A model generated the notes under the pieces. That model ran no database searches. It was not told the origin of the DNA and saw nothing but the letters and a program-made list of their open reading frames with translations. A stretch of 64,000 nucleotides of DNA from Rutstroemia sp. NJR-2017a BVV2 (taxonomy: Eukaryota > Ascomycota > Leotiomycetes > Helotiales > Rutstroemiaceae), in NCBI GenBank assembly GCA_002946415.1, contig NJPS01000016.1, forward strand, positions 248,001-312,000, in the 5' to 3' direction. Of this stretch, positions 10,580-22,976 are shown piece after piece. The translations under genes and the position numbers were made by a program. Positions within the stretch are counted from its first letter, which is position 1, and every line of letters starts with the position of its first letter.

Positions 10580-13500
10580 TTTGAGATCTGGCTGAATGGT
10601 TCGGAGGAGACAAGCGATAAACAAGTAGAAAGAACGTTTGAATAAAAAATGAGTGAATGATCAGATAGATGATGATGCTGGAGAAAGGAAGTGTAAGTGC
10701 GAATCATCTCGTCTTATATCTTCAGACAGCAAGAACAAACATCTGGAAGTGTGGAGAACTTGATAGCATCATTGTTATGCTTAATTTTCAGGGGATTGAT
10801 GGGATGAATCACAGCGCCGATAATAATAGACGAATTGTTAAGATGAAACCAGCATATGCCGAGGTGTTTGACACTGGTAAATCACGTGTTTCCCTGGTAG
10901 GAGGTCCATTTTAGCAATTGGGGTTGCTCATCGACCAAGGAGATTGATCCGAACCCAGTCACACGAGGGCACAAGGTCGAAGAACAGCGGAGAAGATGTG
11001 AATGGTAAGGGACAATTGCAGCAGATCACAAGGTGGACAACACAGCAATGGCTGCCGTCTGATCTGTGCTGTAACCTCCAATACGATACTCTGCCTCAAC
11101 CTCGATGCCGAGCTATTCAGACTATGTCGACTATTGTTGACTATTACTATTAGTATTCCAACCTGACTGGGTTTTAGCTCCGGCAATGAGGCGAGACAAT
11201 CGCCGTTGGTCTATGCTCAGAGCTGCGGAGTAACACCGGCGCGTTGTAGATCTCTGTTCTCCCAATGGACATGCTTGGCATATAGCCGTATGCTTATACG
11301 ACAATCAGATATCTCAGAAGAGAAATGCCCTGTAGACTTACGGAGGAGAAGGATCTCAAGATGCGATTGGCAGAATGGATTTCCACTTAGAACAATCCAC
11401 TTCCCGCGATTCTGGAATTAAAGTTTTGAATTTAGGTAGGGCGAAAGCAGGCAGTTTGCAGCGATCAAGACCAGGGTGAGTGTGCTTTGATACTGGCCAA
11501 CCCAAGTAGTCGTTTGAAAGTAACACAATAAGTGGGGCAGAGTGTAAAGCTCCAATGGAACTATTGTTTTGAAGCTCGAGAAATGACAAGTTTGGACTGA
11601 TGGCCGTTCCGTTTAGGTAAACGTCGGTCACTTGAGACGAAAACGAGCACAAACTCCAATATGAGATGTGATCTCAAGGGTACTTACTGTATGAGTGAAA
11701 ATGCTGCGGCCGAAACACCTCGGATCTTGGCATGGCGCGCATGTCTCGGACAGAGATTAGATGAAGATCTTTTAGAGTTTCGTCCCTCAGTACATCGTCA
11801 ATACAGAATTTCAATCCCCCGTCTAGCAAACAAGATATTTCGCAGAAATCAAAAGGAGGTTGTGCAGGAGAAGGAAAAGGTCGACAAGATACAATATGGG
11901 ATCTACGGCAAGGATAATGCCTCCCGAGGCTTTTTGGCTTTTTAGCCTGAGGATCCCCCGCACTGCAACCTCAATCTCAACCACAAAAGGGAACCACGAC
12001 AAGAATCCTCACTTCGAGCATTTGATTCTAACTCTGACAGGAAGAAGGTGTTGGCACTGCTATCTTCTAAGGGGACACTAAATCTCAGTTTATCCAAATC
12101 CTAGTTTATCCAAATCCTCGTCGTTCGAAAGAGGGGATGTCCAAACACCTCGGCGACTATTGAAGCTCGCAAATTCACGGGCACGACGCGAACTTGCTGC
12201 TCCTGTTCCCTTACTGTGGTTATACCTGCTAAACTGTGGCATCGGTCGAAATCACTTAATGGGTACGATAAAGCTTGGTTCCACGGCGGTTGGGTCTTTC
12301 CATTTAATGGGAGAAGAGAGGTCTCTATACAGGCCTCCTCTCTTGTACTAATTGGGCATACCTGTACGGCTGTGCCGTCCAAGTTATTCTCTCCTGTGGC
12401 CATATTTGCTCATATACGACACTTACACACATGGCAACTACAAACATGGTCCTCTAATGTCTTCTTCAAGCTCTCAGCATGGTTTCAATGGGTCTAATGC
12501 CAACATCGTCCGGCCGAACGACCTGCCATCGAAGGATACAAGTATAATCGACTTTTACTCTAGCAGACCACTGAAATAATAAACCTATGAGATACAGGCT
12601 TAGAACAGAGGATCCCTCGTTGGAGCTGATGGACACAATCTTTCTCCATCACCTCCGATTGCGCCAGTCGATATCTGTCAAGCCTGTCTGAAGTCAGTAG
12701 ACATTATCATTCCAACATCACTAACCAACTTGTGTAGTGTATTGACGCAATACTTTCAGATTGCCACATTCCGGGAAGTATAGCATTACGATCTGCCCTT
12801 TGAATTCAACTCAATACTACTGAAATCAGACGTTCAAGCCGGTAACTCCTGTCTGTCGAATTTCCAGACCATCACAACTCATGATTCATCTGCCATATCA
12901 GCATACTCGGCTTTCATCTCCACAATCCACAACAAGCAACCGATGCTAGCTGGACTGTGGCATTTCCGAAATTGCAAGTGCTTCGCAATTACCTTTGTGG
13001 ACTCTTCGTTGATTTGTTTAATATCTCTGAATGGGAAAAACTACCGCTATCTTCGCATTCTAAGGTGCGACGCTCTCGGTCGTATCTGGGCTAGCCGTCT
13101 CTGAAAGCGTCTCTGGAAGCTTGTTCCTAACCACTAGTCAAGAGTCAAGACGAATTATTGTGATCTGTTGTGATCCGATTCAAAGAGCACACAAGTCTTA
13201 CTTAATACTCCAACAGTCCGAAGGCATCAACATACTACAGATGATAGGTGAAAGTACATGTCATGCCAACGCATTATACTAGAGATAGGTTGCTCAACTT
13301 AACTTTACCTAGAATTGAATCCATGAACCTCAGCCAACATCCTATGGACTGATGCTGATCGAACTTATGTAGTTTACCTGGATGGATTGAGGTCATTATC
13401 ATCATCACTAATACTCAAGGTTGAAGCTCATATTTCCCACCCAGTACTACATGGACGTGGTCTATCGCCCACGAAACACACCAGCTTCTTGGTTGCGGCC

Positions 13501-13957
13501 TCCTGTATTTCAGATGTCTCCACCAGTTGTATTTAGCACTCGCTTTCTCACTCAAATGCATCCGCCACCAGCCCCGCTCCCATCCCTCTACTTTTCTCTA
13601 CTTGCTCTTCTCTCGTTCTTCAATAGCATCTATCTCTCACCGTAGTGCAGCCAGCTGATCATTATACGTCTTGACTCTTGACCAATTCCCCCATCTCGCC
13701 AGCCAAAATCCCTTCCGCCGATTTCTCCTCCAACTGCAAGCTCATGCTAGATGAGCAAAGCTACAGATGAAAGACGAGACCGAGCTAGCTCTAAAGCGCA
13801 GACAACGGTTTTTGATTCAGCAACTCCCTAACAATAGTATGTAGAATATGCACAGGTAGAAAGAAGGATACTTATTCCCTTCCTCATACCATACCATGCC
13901 ATGCCCCGCTCCACACCTTCCCCCTTTCTCCATCTCCGCTTGGTCTCTTTACCGCTC

Positions 13958-13992
13958 CCACCATCATCACCACCATCATCACCACCATCATG
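13958..13992. repeat. CACCATCAT microsatellite
   Basis: An imperfect run of CAC and CAT triplets over about 35 bases, outside any gene called here. Confidence 0.8.
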
Positions 13993-14389
13993 GTGATATA
14001 GCCTCCCAACCCCTGTAACCTCACCCAAGAATCCCTCCCTATATCTCCTCAAAGAGAACATAACATACACGTATTCTACACATCCGCAAACAGAACATAC
14101 CATGCACGCATTCTACACATCTCCAGATACACAGCGCCGACACAGATGCGAGACTCGAAGCGGGATGGATGGATCTCCGACAGAGAGAGAGTTCTTTTTC
14201 AAATAAACAATTCCAATTCAATTCCCACAAATCTATATATATCCCATTTCCCCTTCCCCTTTCCCCATTTTCCCCGTTCCAAACCCAATCCCATCCCATC
14301 CGTTCCCCCGTCCACAACCAGAAATTCATAACAGCCAAGCCCAGAAGCAAACAACATAAAAGAAAAATCCCCTAGCCCTTCCCCGACAA

Positions 14390-14521
14390 TGTACGTGTAT
14401 GTATATGTATATGTGTATGTAAAAAAAAGTGTAATATATCAAGCAGCAGCATCTTTCATTCCATCCGATCCCATTGCATTCCATCCCATCCCAAACCCAT
14501 CTCATCTCATCTCATCTCATT
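14390..14521. repeat. Simple-sequence cluster: TATG-type run and ATCTC pentamers
   Basis: At 14390-14421 there is a GTAT/ATGT-type run ending in an A tract. At about 14462-14521 there are CATCC-type units leading into four to five copies of ATCTC. The sequence lies downstream of the regulator gene on the minus strand, in or near its 3' untranslated region. Confidence 0.7.
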
Positions 14522-14991
14522 CATATCTATCTACTCATCCGCATCCCCCTCCATCCACCAAACACGCATCCCTTTCATAACAGCCCATCCCGCTCAACCA
14601 AACGCATCCGCGACAAGAAAACAATGAATGATTGAACGACGTCGATATCGCAAGCAATGCAAGCAGGGAAGCACGCAAGCAAGCAACGCAGTACCATCAA
14701 CGACACTCTATAAAACGACATGAACATGAACATGATGATATAAAACAAGTATATCACTCAATCAACAACCACACCCACCAAAAAACCATCCCACCCCTCT
14801 CCATCCCCTACCCCATAACATCGTGTATAAAAAAAAAGGAAAAAGTGTGGTATCATAACTTTCTAATCTTCCAGTCTTCCACCCATTCGTTTCTTTACTC
14901 CTCTCTTTATTTCTCATATCTTTTTACTTTTTCCCTCTCCTCCTCAACGACCATCAACTCAAACTTGTATTATACCACCCACCAACCCAAT

Positions 14992-17038
14992 CTAAGGATC
15001 CGTATCCATCTTCTCCCTCTTCGACCTCTCCGTCCAACGTCTCTTACCGACCCTAGTATCGAAATGCGGGACCGTCGTCGCGACATCCTTTCCAGCCTTC
15101 TCAATATTCTCCTTGACTTTGTTTCTCCAGGCATCCACTACATCGAAAGAAATTAGTAACCGAATTACAACATCATGAATGCAGATCAGGAAAAGAGAGA
15201 CCAAACTTACAAGCTTTCTGCAAAAACACCGTCTTATCCGCAAACGTCCTACTCTGATGCCACGTCATCCTATACCCCAAATCATTCAACTTAACCTCCT
15301 TACTCCTCTGACTCTTCCTCATCCTCGGCGTCGCAATCTCGCCCTCCCCCCCATCCGCCAACGGCACCGTAACCATGGTGCGTCCTCTCCTGGTGCGCCC
15401 CGCCTCAACATCCGAATCTACATCATCGTCCTCAAAAAAGCGACTGCCATGCGCGGACGGCGGCGGGGACTGCATCTGCATAGGGAACCAGGAGCGCGGA
15501 TACACGGAGTTACTTTTGCGGAAGGAGTCCGGGATCTCGTTGATATCGACTGTGTCGAGGGTGACGCGGACGCGGATGCGGCTGCCCTTGACGGGGTCCT
15601 CCACGAGGATGAACTTGCGCTTCTTGGCTTCGGGGAGGTCGCCGAAGAGGGACGCGCGATCGTCTTCTTCCGACTTGGAGCGCGCGGCGATGGGACGAGA
15701 GCCGTGAGGCATGGGCGCGCGACCATCGTGCGAGCCGGGGGCCATGGATGCGCCTCCTACGGAAGGATTAGAAGGGTAGTTGCTGGAGTATCCCTGGAAG
15801 ACGTGGTTTTGTCGGACGTCGTCTCCGGAGCCAGCGGGTTGGCCGTTTGGTGCTTGGTGATGATGGTGATGTTGTTCATCCACATATTCATCGTTACCTA
15901 CAAATGGGAACATTGAAAATTAGCCTCTCAGGGTTTTAGAGCCGGGAAGCAAAGCAGTAATAACACAAAGCAGTGGGAAGCAATACAATAATACAGAGAC
16001 ATGATAATGGGGTATTGGGTAGGTATCGCGAAAGGCAGGAGGCAAAGTGCAATGATGTATTATACAGGAAGTGCTCATAAAGCTAGACACTTTTTATCCC
16101 AAAATCCTCCCGTGTCAAACAGGTATACTCGCAAGAATGGTATCATAACATAATAATAATATCAACATCACATCTGGTGAAACATACCGACTTCATCCCC
16201 TCCTTGAGTATTTCCATCAGGATGGGCGTGGTGATGATGTAATTGAGGACCACCCATACCACTAAGGTTGGGTTTGCCCATGCTTCCCGTAGCGCCAGGG
16301 CCCATGTTCGAAGAAGCTGGCATCCCTGTCGGACTAGGACCAGTCATATGAGGTTGGTGCGTAGCCGCTTGAACCGCCTTACGATTGCTGATCTTAGCCA
16401 TCCTCCGCACTCTTCGACTCCGCAATCGTGGATCTTGGTTACTGTTTCTCCAGCTATCGACTGCCCTTTGGATTAATCCTCTCTTGCCTCGTAGACAGGG
16501 GTTCAATTCTGCCAAGGCCCAGCCGACAGTGTTGCACTCAGTTTCGTAGACCAATCGATTTCCTCTGTATTGATCCTTGCTGCAGCAGGCTCGCGGATAA
16601 ACACAATTTTCCGTTTTGAACTCTGGACTTAATGTTTCAACGTTCACAGATTCCACGTCACATCGGATGGTATACTCCATCTTTACGCGATCGCGCGAGT
16701 ACTCGAAAGCGATCCATTGAACACCATTATTGTCTTGTCGCACAACCAACGGTGTCGTGGCTGGAATGGGACCAGGGGCCGCGTTTGGGTTCACACCACT
16801 CGCGCCTCCACCAGGCACACTGTTTTGTTGCATTTGTGGGGTACCGTTCGCAGAGTGCTGTGGAGGACCGAGAGGGGCCGCTGGACGCGCAATTTGTGGT
16901 GCGTGTGGCTCCATTTTCGTTCTCGGGCTGCCAGTCATGCCAGGCTGCTGGTGCTGATTCGCATGTTGCTGCTGCATAGGGTGCTGGCTTGTGGGATGAG
17001 ACATGAGCAGATTTGGCTGGGAGGTCATTGAAGGATGA

Positions 17039-17080
<42 letters not shown>

Positions 17081-17656
17081 GCGTATGGAGATGGCCCTCC
17101 TTGTGGCATAGGTGGCGGATATTGTTGCTGTGGCGGGCCAGGATAATACATCTGAGGATTTTGCTGCATTTGTGAAGGTGGTGCATACATTCTATGTTCG
17201 TGTGCAGGCGAGGCAACAGATGCAGGAGAATTTGACTGAGGAGTCTGGTAAATCGGAGGATATGGAGGGCGCGACATTTGCTGTGTGGCTGCCATGATAT
17301 CTGGTGTTTCTGGGCCTAGATAGTCAAGTTAGTCAACGTGCCCTCAAAATTCGCAAAAAACGCGTCTGAAAACGCGTCTACGCACCTGCAGATGAATATG
17401 TACCAGATGCGCTGGGGGTGCTGTAAGGACTTGGATGTGTGGTATAATATGGCAGTTCTTGGTGATGTTGTCCTCCTGGTCCTGCTGCGGTTTGTGGGTA
17501 TTGGCTCAATCCGTGGGCAGACGGATATCCGTTAGAATGTTGAGGTTGTGGAGGTGCCTGCTGGTGATGTTGATGAACAATGCTCGAGGGTCGAGGTTGT
17601 TGAAGATGGTGCGGCGGCGGAGGACCTTGCTGCGAGTGGTGGGGATGATGCTGCAT
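14992..17656 (-). CDS. Gln/His/Pro-rich putative nuclear regulator with conserved fungal domain (DUF8032-like)
   Basis: Four exons on the minus strand, 17656-17386, 17315-16188, 15897-15211 and 15137-14992, all GT-AG and in phase, give 743 residues. Residues 1-280 are low complexity (Gln, His, Pro, Ser), including 14 consecutive Gln at about 170-183. A compact conserved domain follows at about 282-399: VQWIAFEYSRDRVKMEYT, NCVYPRACC, NRLVYETECNTVGWALAELN, RGLIQRAVDSWRN, then a basic RLRSRRVRRM. The third exon adds a His run and a second conserved block (KRKFILVEDPVKGSRIRV, SVYPRSWFPMQ). From memory the first domain resembles the Pfam family DUF8032; I could not check this. No DNA-binding fold is identified; a transcriptional or chromatin role is only suggested by the poly-Gln regions and basic patch. 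It is followed upstream by a very long gene-free region. Confidence 0.8.
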
Positions 17657-20600
17657 TGATGCCAATTGTCAGCGATAGTTCTCTAGATGTTATGATGAAT
17701 GCAACTGCAAGAAAGTAGAGACCATTGAGAAAAAGTAAGTCGCGTCGCGATGTTTATTTCGAGACTTGATATGTAGGAAAGTGGGAGGTCGATCCTTGAT
17801 GACGAGGGTACAACTGCAGCAGCGCGGTACCTGGAATGGATCTTCTGACAGGACAGGCAGCGCGCAGGAGAAGTAGTAGTAGAAAAACAGTAAGAAATGC
17901 TTTAGATGCGGGACTGGGACAAGGGAAGAGAACGAGGGTGTACCTCAGTATAACAGATGCCTTGCTCTATTACGAAATTTTTCAGACGAGTGGACAAGGA
18001 CCACAAGCGATGAAGGCAATGTCCGAGGGTCCAGTTTTTAAGTAGTGGATCTGACGAGGGTGAAAAGCTTATGAGATGAGAAGAACAAAGGCCTCGAAGG
18101 ATGCCGGAGAATATTAACAGAATGGGGTAGGTAGAAGATTGATCGGAGCGAGGATAAAATGAACGAGGATATTTATTTGACGAGATGAATATTTGCGACG
18201 AGGGGGGAGCCAAGAAGGAAGCTTAAGCTTGAGATTCAAAACAAGACCGGGGTTTTTAATGGATGAGGGAGGACTTCTGGATTAAGGGAAAAAGGAAGAG
18301 GGCAAGGGGTTTAGAAATTGAAGTTATTCAGTGGGACCAAGGACAACGCATGGTATAAACGTGACAAGGTTTGTAGTGCATAAATTTGTATAAGGTGAAC
18401 CGGGATATGCAAAACGTTGCAGGGAGTAAGAGATCCGGAAAAGGTATAGAATAAGAGAATAGGATACCAGGGGGCGCTTTTGTTTAGTTATAGAAAGGGT
18501 ATGGGCGAAATACCAACGGGGAAGTTTCGGTTACGGGCTACAGAACCTGAAATGCAGCGGTGTGTGGTGGAGGCGACTAATTGTGGAAAGGAAAAGTTGG
18601 GCTGGAAAGTGGATACGCCACAGAGTTTTTAATCCCAGAACTTTGGTCTTATCTCATTTAGGCGAGTGAGGCAAAGGCAGAAAATAAAGAGAAAGGAAAC
18701 TACCCTTTCTAATGCCGTTGCCGTGTGTCAGATTTAGAATATAGAAGCTTAGGAGAAATGAGGAGGAAGCATGAAAAAGACCATCCGTTAATGCGGCGTT
18801 GCTCCTTGGCAAAGACACTATGCCAAAGTCTCCTTAGAGTTGCTGTAGCCTAGTTGTCTGCTCCATGCTTGCCCGCCCGTTCGAAGGGTATGAATCCTCC
18901 CCAAGTTTCGCATACTCTTCCCATTGGTCGACTCGACCCAACATCCAAGAGGCGACTGCTATCTTAATCACTAAAGACCGCGTCCACCACCACGGAAAAG
19001 TATTGAATCGAGAGGCTGATGAAGCAAATGAGATCAGGTGCCGCTCGTACACAAAATCTTTGATCAACGAAGTTTTAGTTGCATACGTGCGCAACATTAC
19101 AATTTCAATTTTTCCATCGAGTGACCAATCATACGACAGATATGAATTCGTCCCACACTTGCAGCCCAGAAATAATCGGTCAGAGATTAAAATCACCTGT
19201 ATGTTGATCTTATCCAGCTAGCGAATAGGTGAAAGGGCCGTGCAAGTACGCTAACTTCTTTGCTCTGCCTCATCGCGTGGGATTGGACAGCTGAAAACGA
19301 GGACTTGTCAACTTGCAGGAAGACCCGGTTCAGTGTGAAACAAGCCCACGCATCCACAATTTGCTCGAGTCCAGCTCATGTTCATGTTCTGGAAAATAAT
19401 GGAAGCCATTATTCCTTGCCATCCATGATCAGCAAGGAGACTTATCCTTGCAATCTATTCTAAAGAAGAACAACTTGCGAATTCTGGAAGATTTGAAAAA
19501 GGAAATAAAACAAGCCAGAGCACAAATAACTTTATTGCGATCGATGAGCAAAATACGGCATATCATTACCACCACTAACAATGCAAGAAAATGAAAGCTG
19601 CACACTTACATGATCGCCCACAACAGCAACGCCGGACTCTTCTTTGTACTGACGATGCGCCATTTCTGCAAGTATCTTTTAATCCAAGTCAGCATTTGTA
19701 ATCTAAGCCACCGTTGAGCACCAGCCACAACGGACACCGTTGGGAAACAGTCCTCGAAACAGGGAAGAGTCATGTCATGCGATGCCTTGCACCATCCGTG
19801 CCCGGACAGGAATTAAGGAACAGTAGTGAGGGTCTAAACTTACGACTACGATTCAGGGGATGATGCCTTATGACGAATCTACTTGTAAAAGACCGACTGC
19901 GAAGATAATTGATGTGTGCGACGGAGGCTATGTGAAACAGCTGCCGTGTATTGTGTAAAATGCGATTCTCTGCTTGATTTCAAATTAGCTTTTTATCCTT
20001 TAATTCGATTTGTCTCATGCGACTTTAATGCAATCATCGAAACATAAAGCGGGTACATCGTGGTGCAAAAATAGATTCCGAAAACCACATCTCTATGAAT
20101 CTCTTGAGACGATCTCATTGTGTGAAGCATCACAAGGGGTTAAAAAAGAAACAGCGTGAAAGGATGCGACTGAGGTAGATCGAGATGATAGTAGTGGGGT
20201 TCAGTCCGGGCACACGCAGGGCACTCAGTACCAGTGAGCTTCAAACGGAGAGTTCTGGCCCAGTGAAGCATCTTGGACTTTTAGATGGAATACCGAATTT
20301 CTTCAGCCATCTGACAAGCCTGTGCCGTACAACAATGGGACGGACCGGCATTGGGCCCCTCCAAGATCGGATCAGGGTGGTAGAGCATGGCAAGGTTTGA
20401 TGCCGTAGCTTCGAATTTCGAGCAGGGTATGCTCCCGATTGCGTACGTGCCGGAACTCGAAAAACTCCCATCTTTCGTTCGAAATTCATTGGCCACTTAA
20501 CCAAGATCCTCGAGCGCAAAACGGATATTCGAAAGGTTGGATATGAAGTAATAAACAGGAAGGGTACTCACAAATCTGATTCAGATAGACCGTAAATGTG

Positions 20601-22911
20601 AAGAATTGAAGACAGCACTGCAACAGGTGTTAGCCTTTTCGATAGAGTACTTGGGAATATGAATCTGCAAATAGGAAAGGCGCATGCATGCATACAAGAT
20701 GGATCTGCAAGAGCCGTGCTCAGTCGTTATGGTTGGGAAAGGAAGTGAATGAGGCTGATAGCAAAAAGATCAGGTACAGCGGTGGCAGTTGCAAGATATA
20801 ATATAGAAGCAAGGGTAGACTCGGTTGACAAAACAGATTGAAGAAGAGAGTCACAGTGATAAGAGATGTGGGAGGGTTGCAGCCCGGACAAGGGCCATAA
20901 AAAGTGATCATCTGCAGCAAACCCTGGAAGCGACTGGTACTTCGCTAAGAGGGTGAGGGAGGGTGGAGGGTGGAGAACAACATGGATGGAGAAACAGCCG
21001 ACGATAGTTCAATTGCGGTGGAGAATTGACAGGAAAAGGACGTAGGCCCAGACCACATACCTTTTGCTTGCTAATTTGTTCGAGCGGGGAATAATTGTCC
21101 TTTGGGTTCTGAGACTTTTAAAGTTGCATTGAAGCGCGGGGGTGTTTTCTGTCAACTTGTTTAGCTATGAAGCTATCCTGTCCATCAGACCAGGATAAGA
21201 TCTCTTACCGATAAGCGCCACAGAGCCTTGAAGATTATAGATGTATTGTTGCGACTGTCTCTGAACAACGGCGCATCCAATATTCTATCTCGTAGTGGAG
21301 TAGTAGAGAATTTTCACTCAGGAAGTCGAAGCAGAAGCAGGTTGTATGGGAAATTGCGAACTGCGTACAGCAGCAAATTCTCTCTTGAACAGGTCGCCGG
21401 CCTTCTAAATTTGTATTCGATGCGTCGCGCCGCGTCGGTCCTGTATCGTGGTAGATTTATGTCGTATGTAGGTAATTTATCCTGCAAGCTTATTTTTCTT
21501 TGGGAAACCAACAAGATCCGACTCTCAGTTATAATCGCCACCCGAGATCCGGCTAAGTGGATAGGTGCTATGCTCGTCGAAGCTTTCAGAGTGATGTACC
21601 TGGGGTCGGGGGATGGATGGCTGCCGCTGGGGATCGTGGGCGGGTATGTACTAGGGTGCAGACGAGTGCTGGGTAATAATCGAAATCTGCGTTACACAAA
21701 AGTTAGTCCTGTGTATTGAAACTCTGCTAGAAGCTGAAAAAGGCCAACACCGACTGCTGTAAGACTGATGTGATGTTTGTTGGGAGCTTTGAAGGATGCG
21801 AGATGAAATCGAGGTAGATTCATACGATGCCCGTGTTTGCGCAAAGCTTGGAAACGGCGCGTCTGGCTATTTGTACGATATTCCACGTTGCGGAGTTGTA
21901 CATCTGGCGATTGCTGGTAACGGGAGCACAAGGTCGAGAGCAATATCGCGGTGGAGGCGGTAGCTAGGTATGCTGAAGAGAGTGGAAGGAATCGCTAAGC
22001 TGTAAGGCTCCGAGACGCGTTCAAATCGAGTGCGGAGGCATTCACCACGATGATACTCGAGCAAATCCAAGAATTCGGCAGGAGAATAGGAAAATAATTG
22101 GATCTAACCTTCTGTATGGATTTGTCGCACATGGACAATCTGCAATGTACGATTGTACCCACCACGAGGTTGTGGGATAGTGAATATCGTGTGTAGGTCG
22201 CGTTTACTTAGGCTGCTCCGTTGATGCGCCCGTACGTTCGAGTTGTATAGGGTGGAGGTGATTTGATGTGGACGAGCAATAGGTCGGAGTTGGTCTGCAG
22301 CTTCGCGAGAATGGTATGAGTCGACGTGCATACACTTCGTGCAGTGACAGGTAGCTCTGGTGTGACCCTAGGCAGTACCTTGTTCGCAAGTTCGCCGTAG
22401 TACCGAGGTTGGGAAATTCGGAGATCTTTGCGGGTGGGAATATTGGCGTTTGCGACCACAGTGTAACGAGACAGCTGCAGCGATAAATCTAGACTCGAGG
22501 TTCCGCTTCGATGTGGGTAAGGAAGTCGAGTCCTAAATGGTTGATTGTTGACTGCGAATAGCTTCAACTTCTTCAAGTCGAAAAGGCGGTCGGGGTTGGA
22601 TTTTTTTGCCAACGGCGTTCTGCGGAAGCAGGGATCGCGATTACGCCCGTCTCTTTCGGTGAAGTCGAAGATCCTTGTCAATAAATGCACAAACAAAGCT
22701 GCCGAAAGCTTGATTGATAGACCAGGTTTATAAAAGTCGTGGCTTCAACAAATGGCAGGTGCAGACTCTAGACGTTCTCACGCACTTTTCGATGAAGAAC
22801 TGGGATGATGGACGTTGGCCCGGTCCAGAGATTTGGGGTTTTAAGGTTTTGGGGGTGTGGTGGGTTTTGATGGATTGGCAATAGGTGAAGGGTGTAAAGG
22901 CACTCGGGACT

Positions 22912-22976
22912 GAAAGGTGAAGGGTGAAGGGTGAAGGGTGAAGGGTGAAGGGTGAAGGGTGAAGGGTGAAGGGTAA
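22912..22976. repeat. Heptamer tandem repeat (GTGAAGG)
   Basis: About nine copies of the 7-base unit GTGAAGG, the outermost copies imperfect. The 7-base period makes every reading frame a repeating peptide, which explains the long open frames on the minus strand here. Confidence 0.95.

Larger units (their letters stand above)
10580..14991. other. 4.4 kb without a supportable gene
   Basis: The left part is the cutinase promoter. From 11.2 to 12.6 kb there are scattered open frames on both strands. The most protein-like is at 12352-12579 on the plus strand (Ser-rich tail ending at a TAA), but it has no start, no splice context and no recognised motif. From about 13.4 kb the plus strand becomes strongly pyrimidine-rich with several simple repeats. 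The right end is the 3' flank of the regulator gene at 14992-17656. Confidence 0.45.

Noticed and set aside
12352..12579. Plus-strand Ser-rich open frame as a C-terminal exon
   Set aside because: No start, no upstream exon in frame, no motif, and comparable frames exist on the other strand.
15179..15916. 245-codon plus-strand frame opposite the regulator gene
   Set aside because: It is the antisense of exon 3, whose minus-strand frame joins in phase with the other exons and carries the conserved block.
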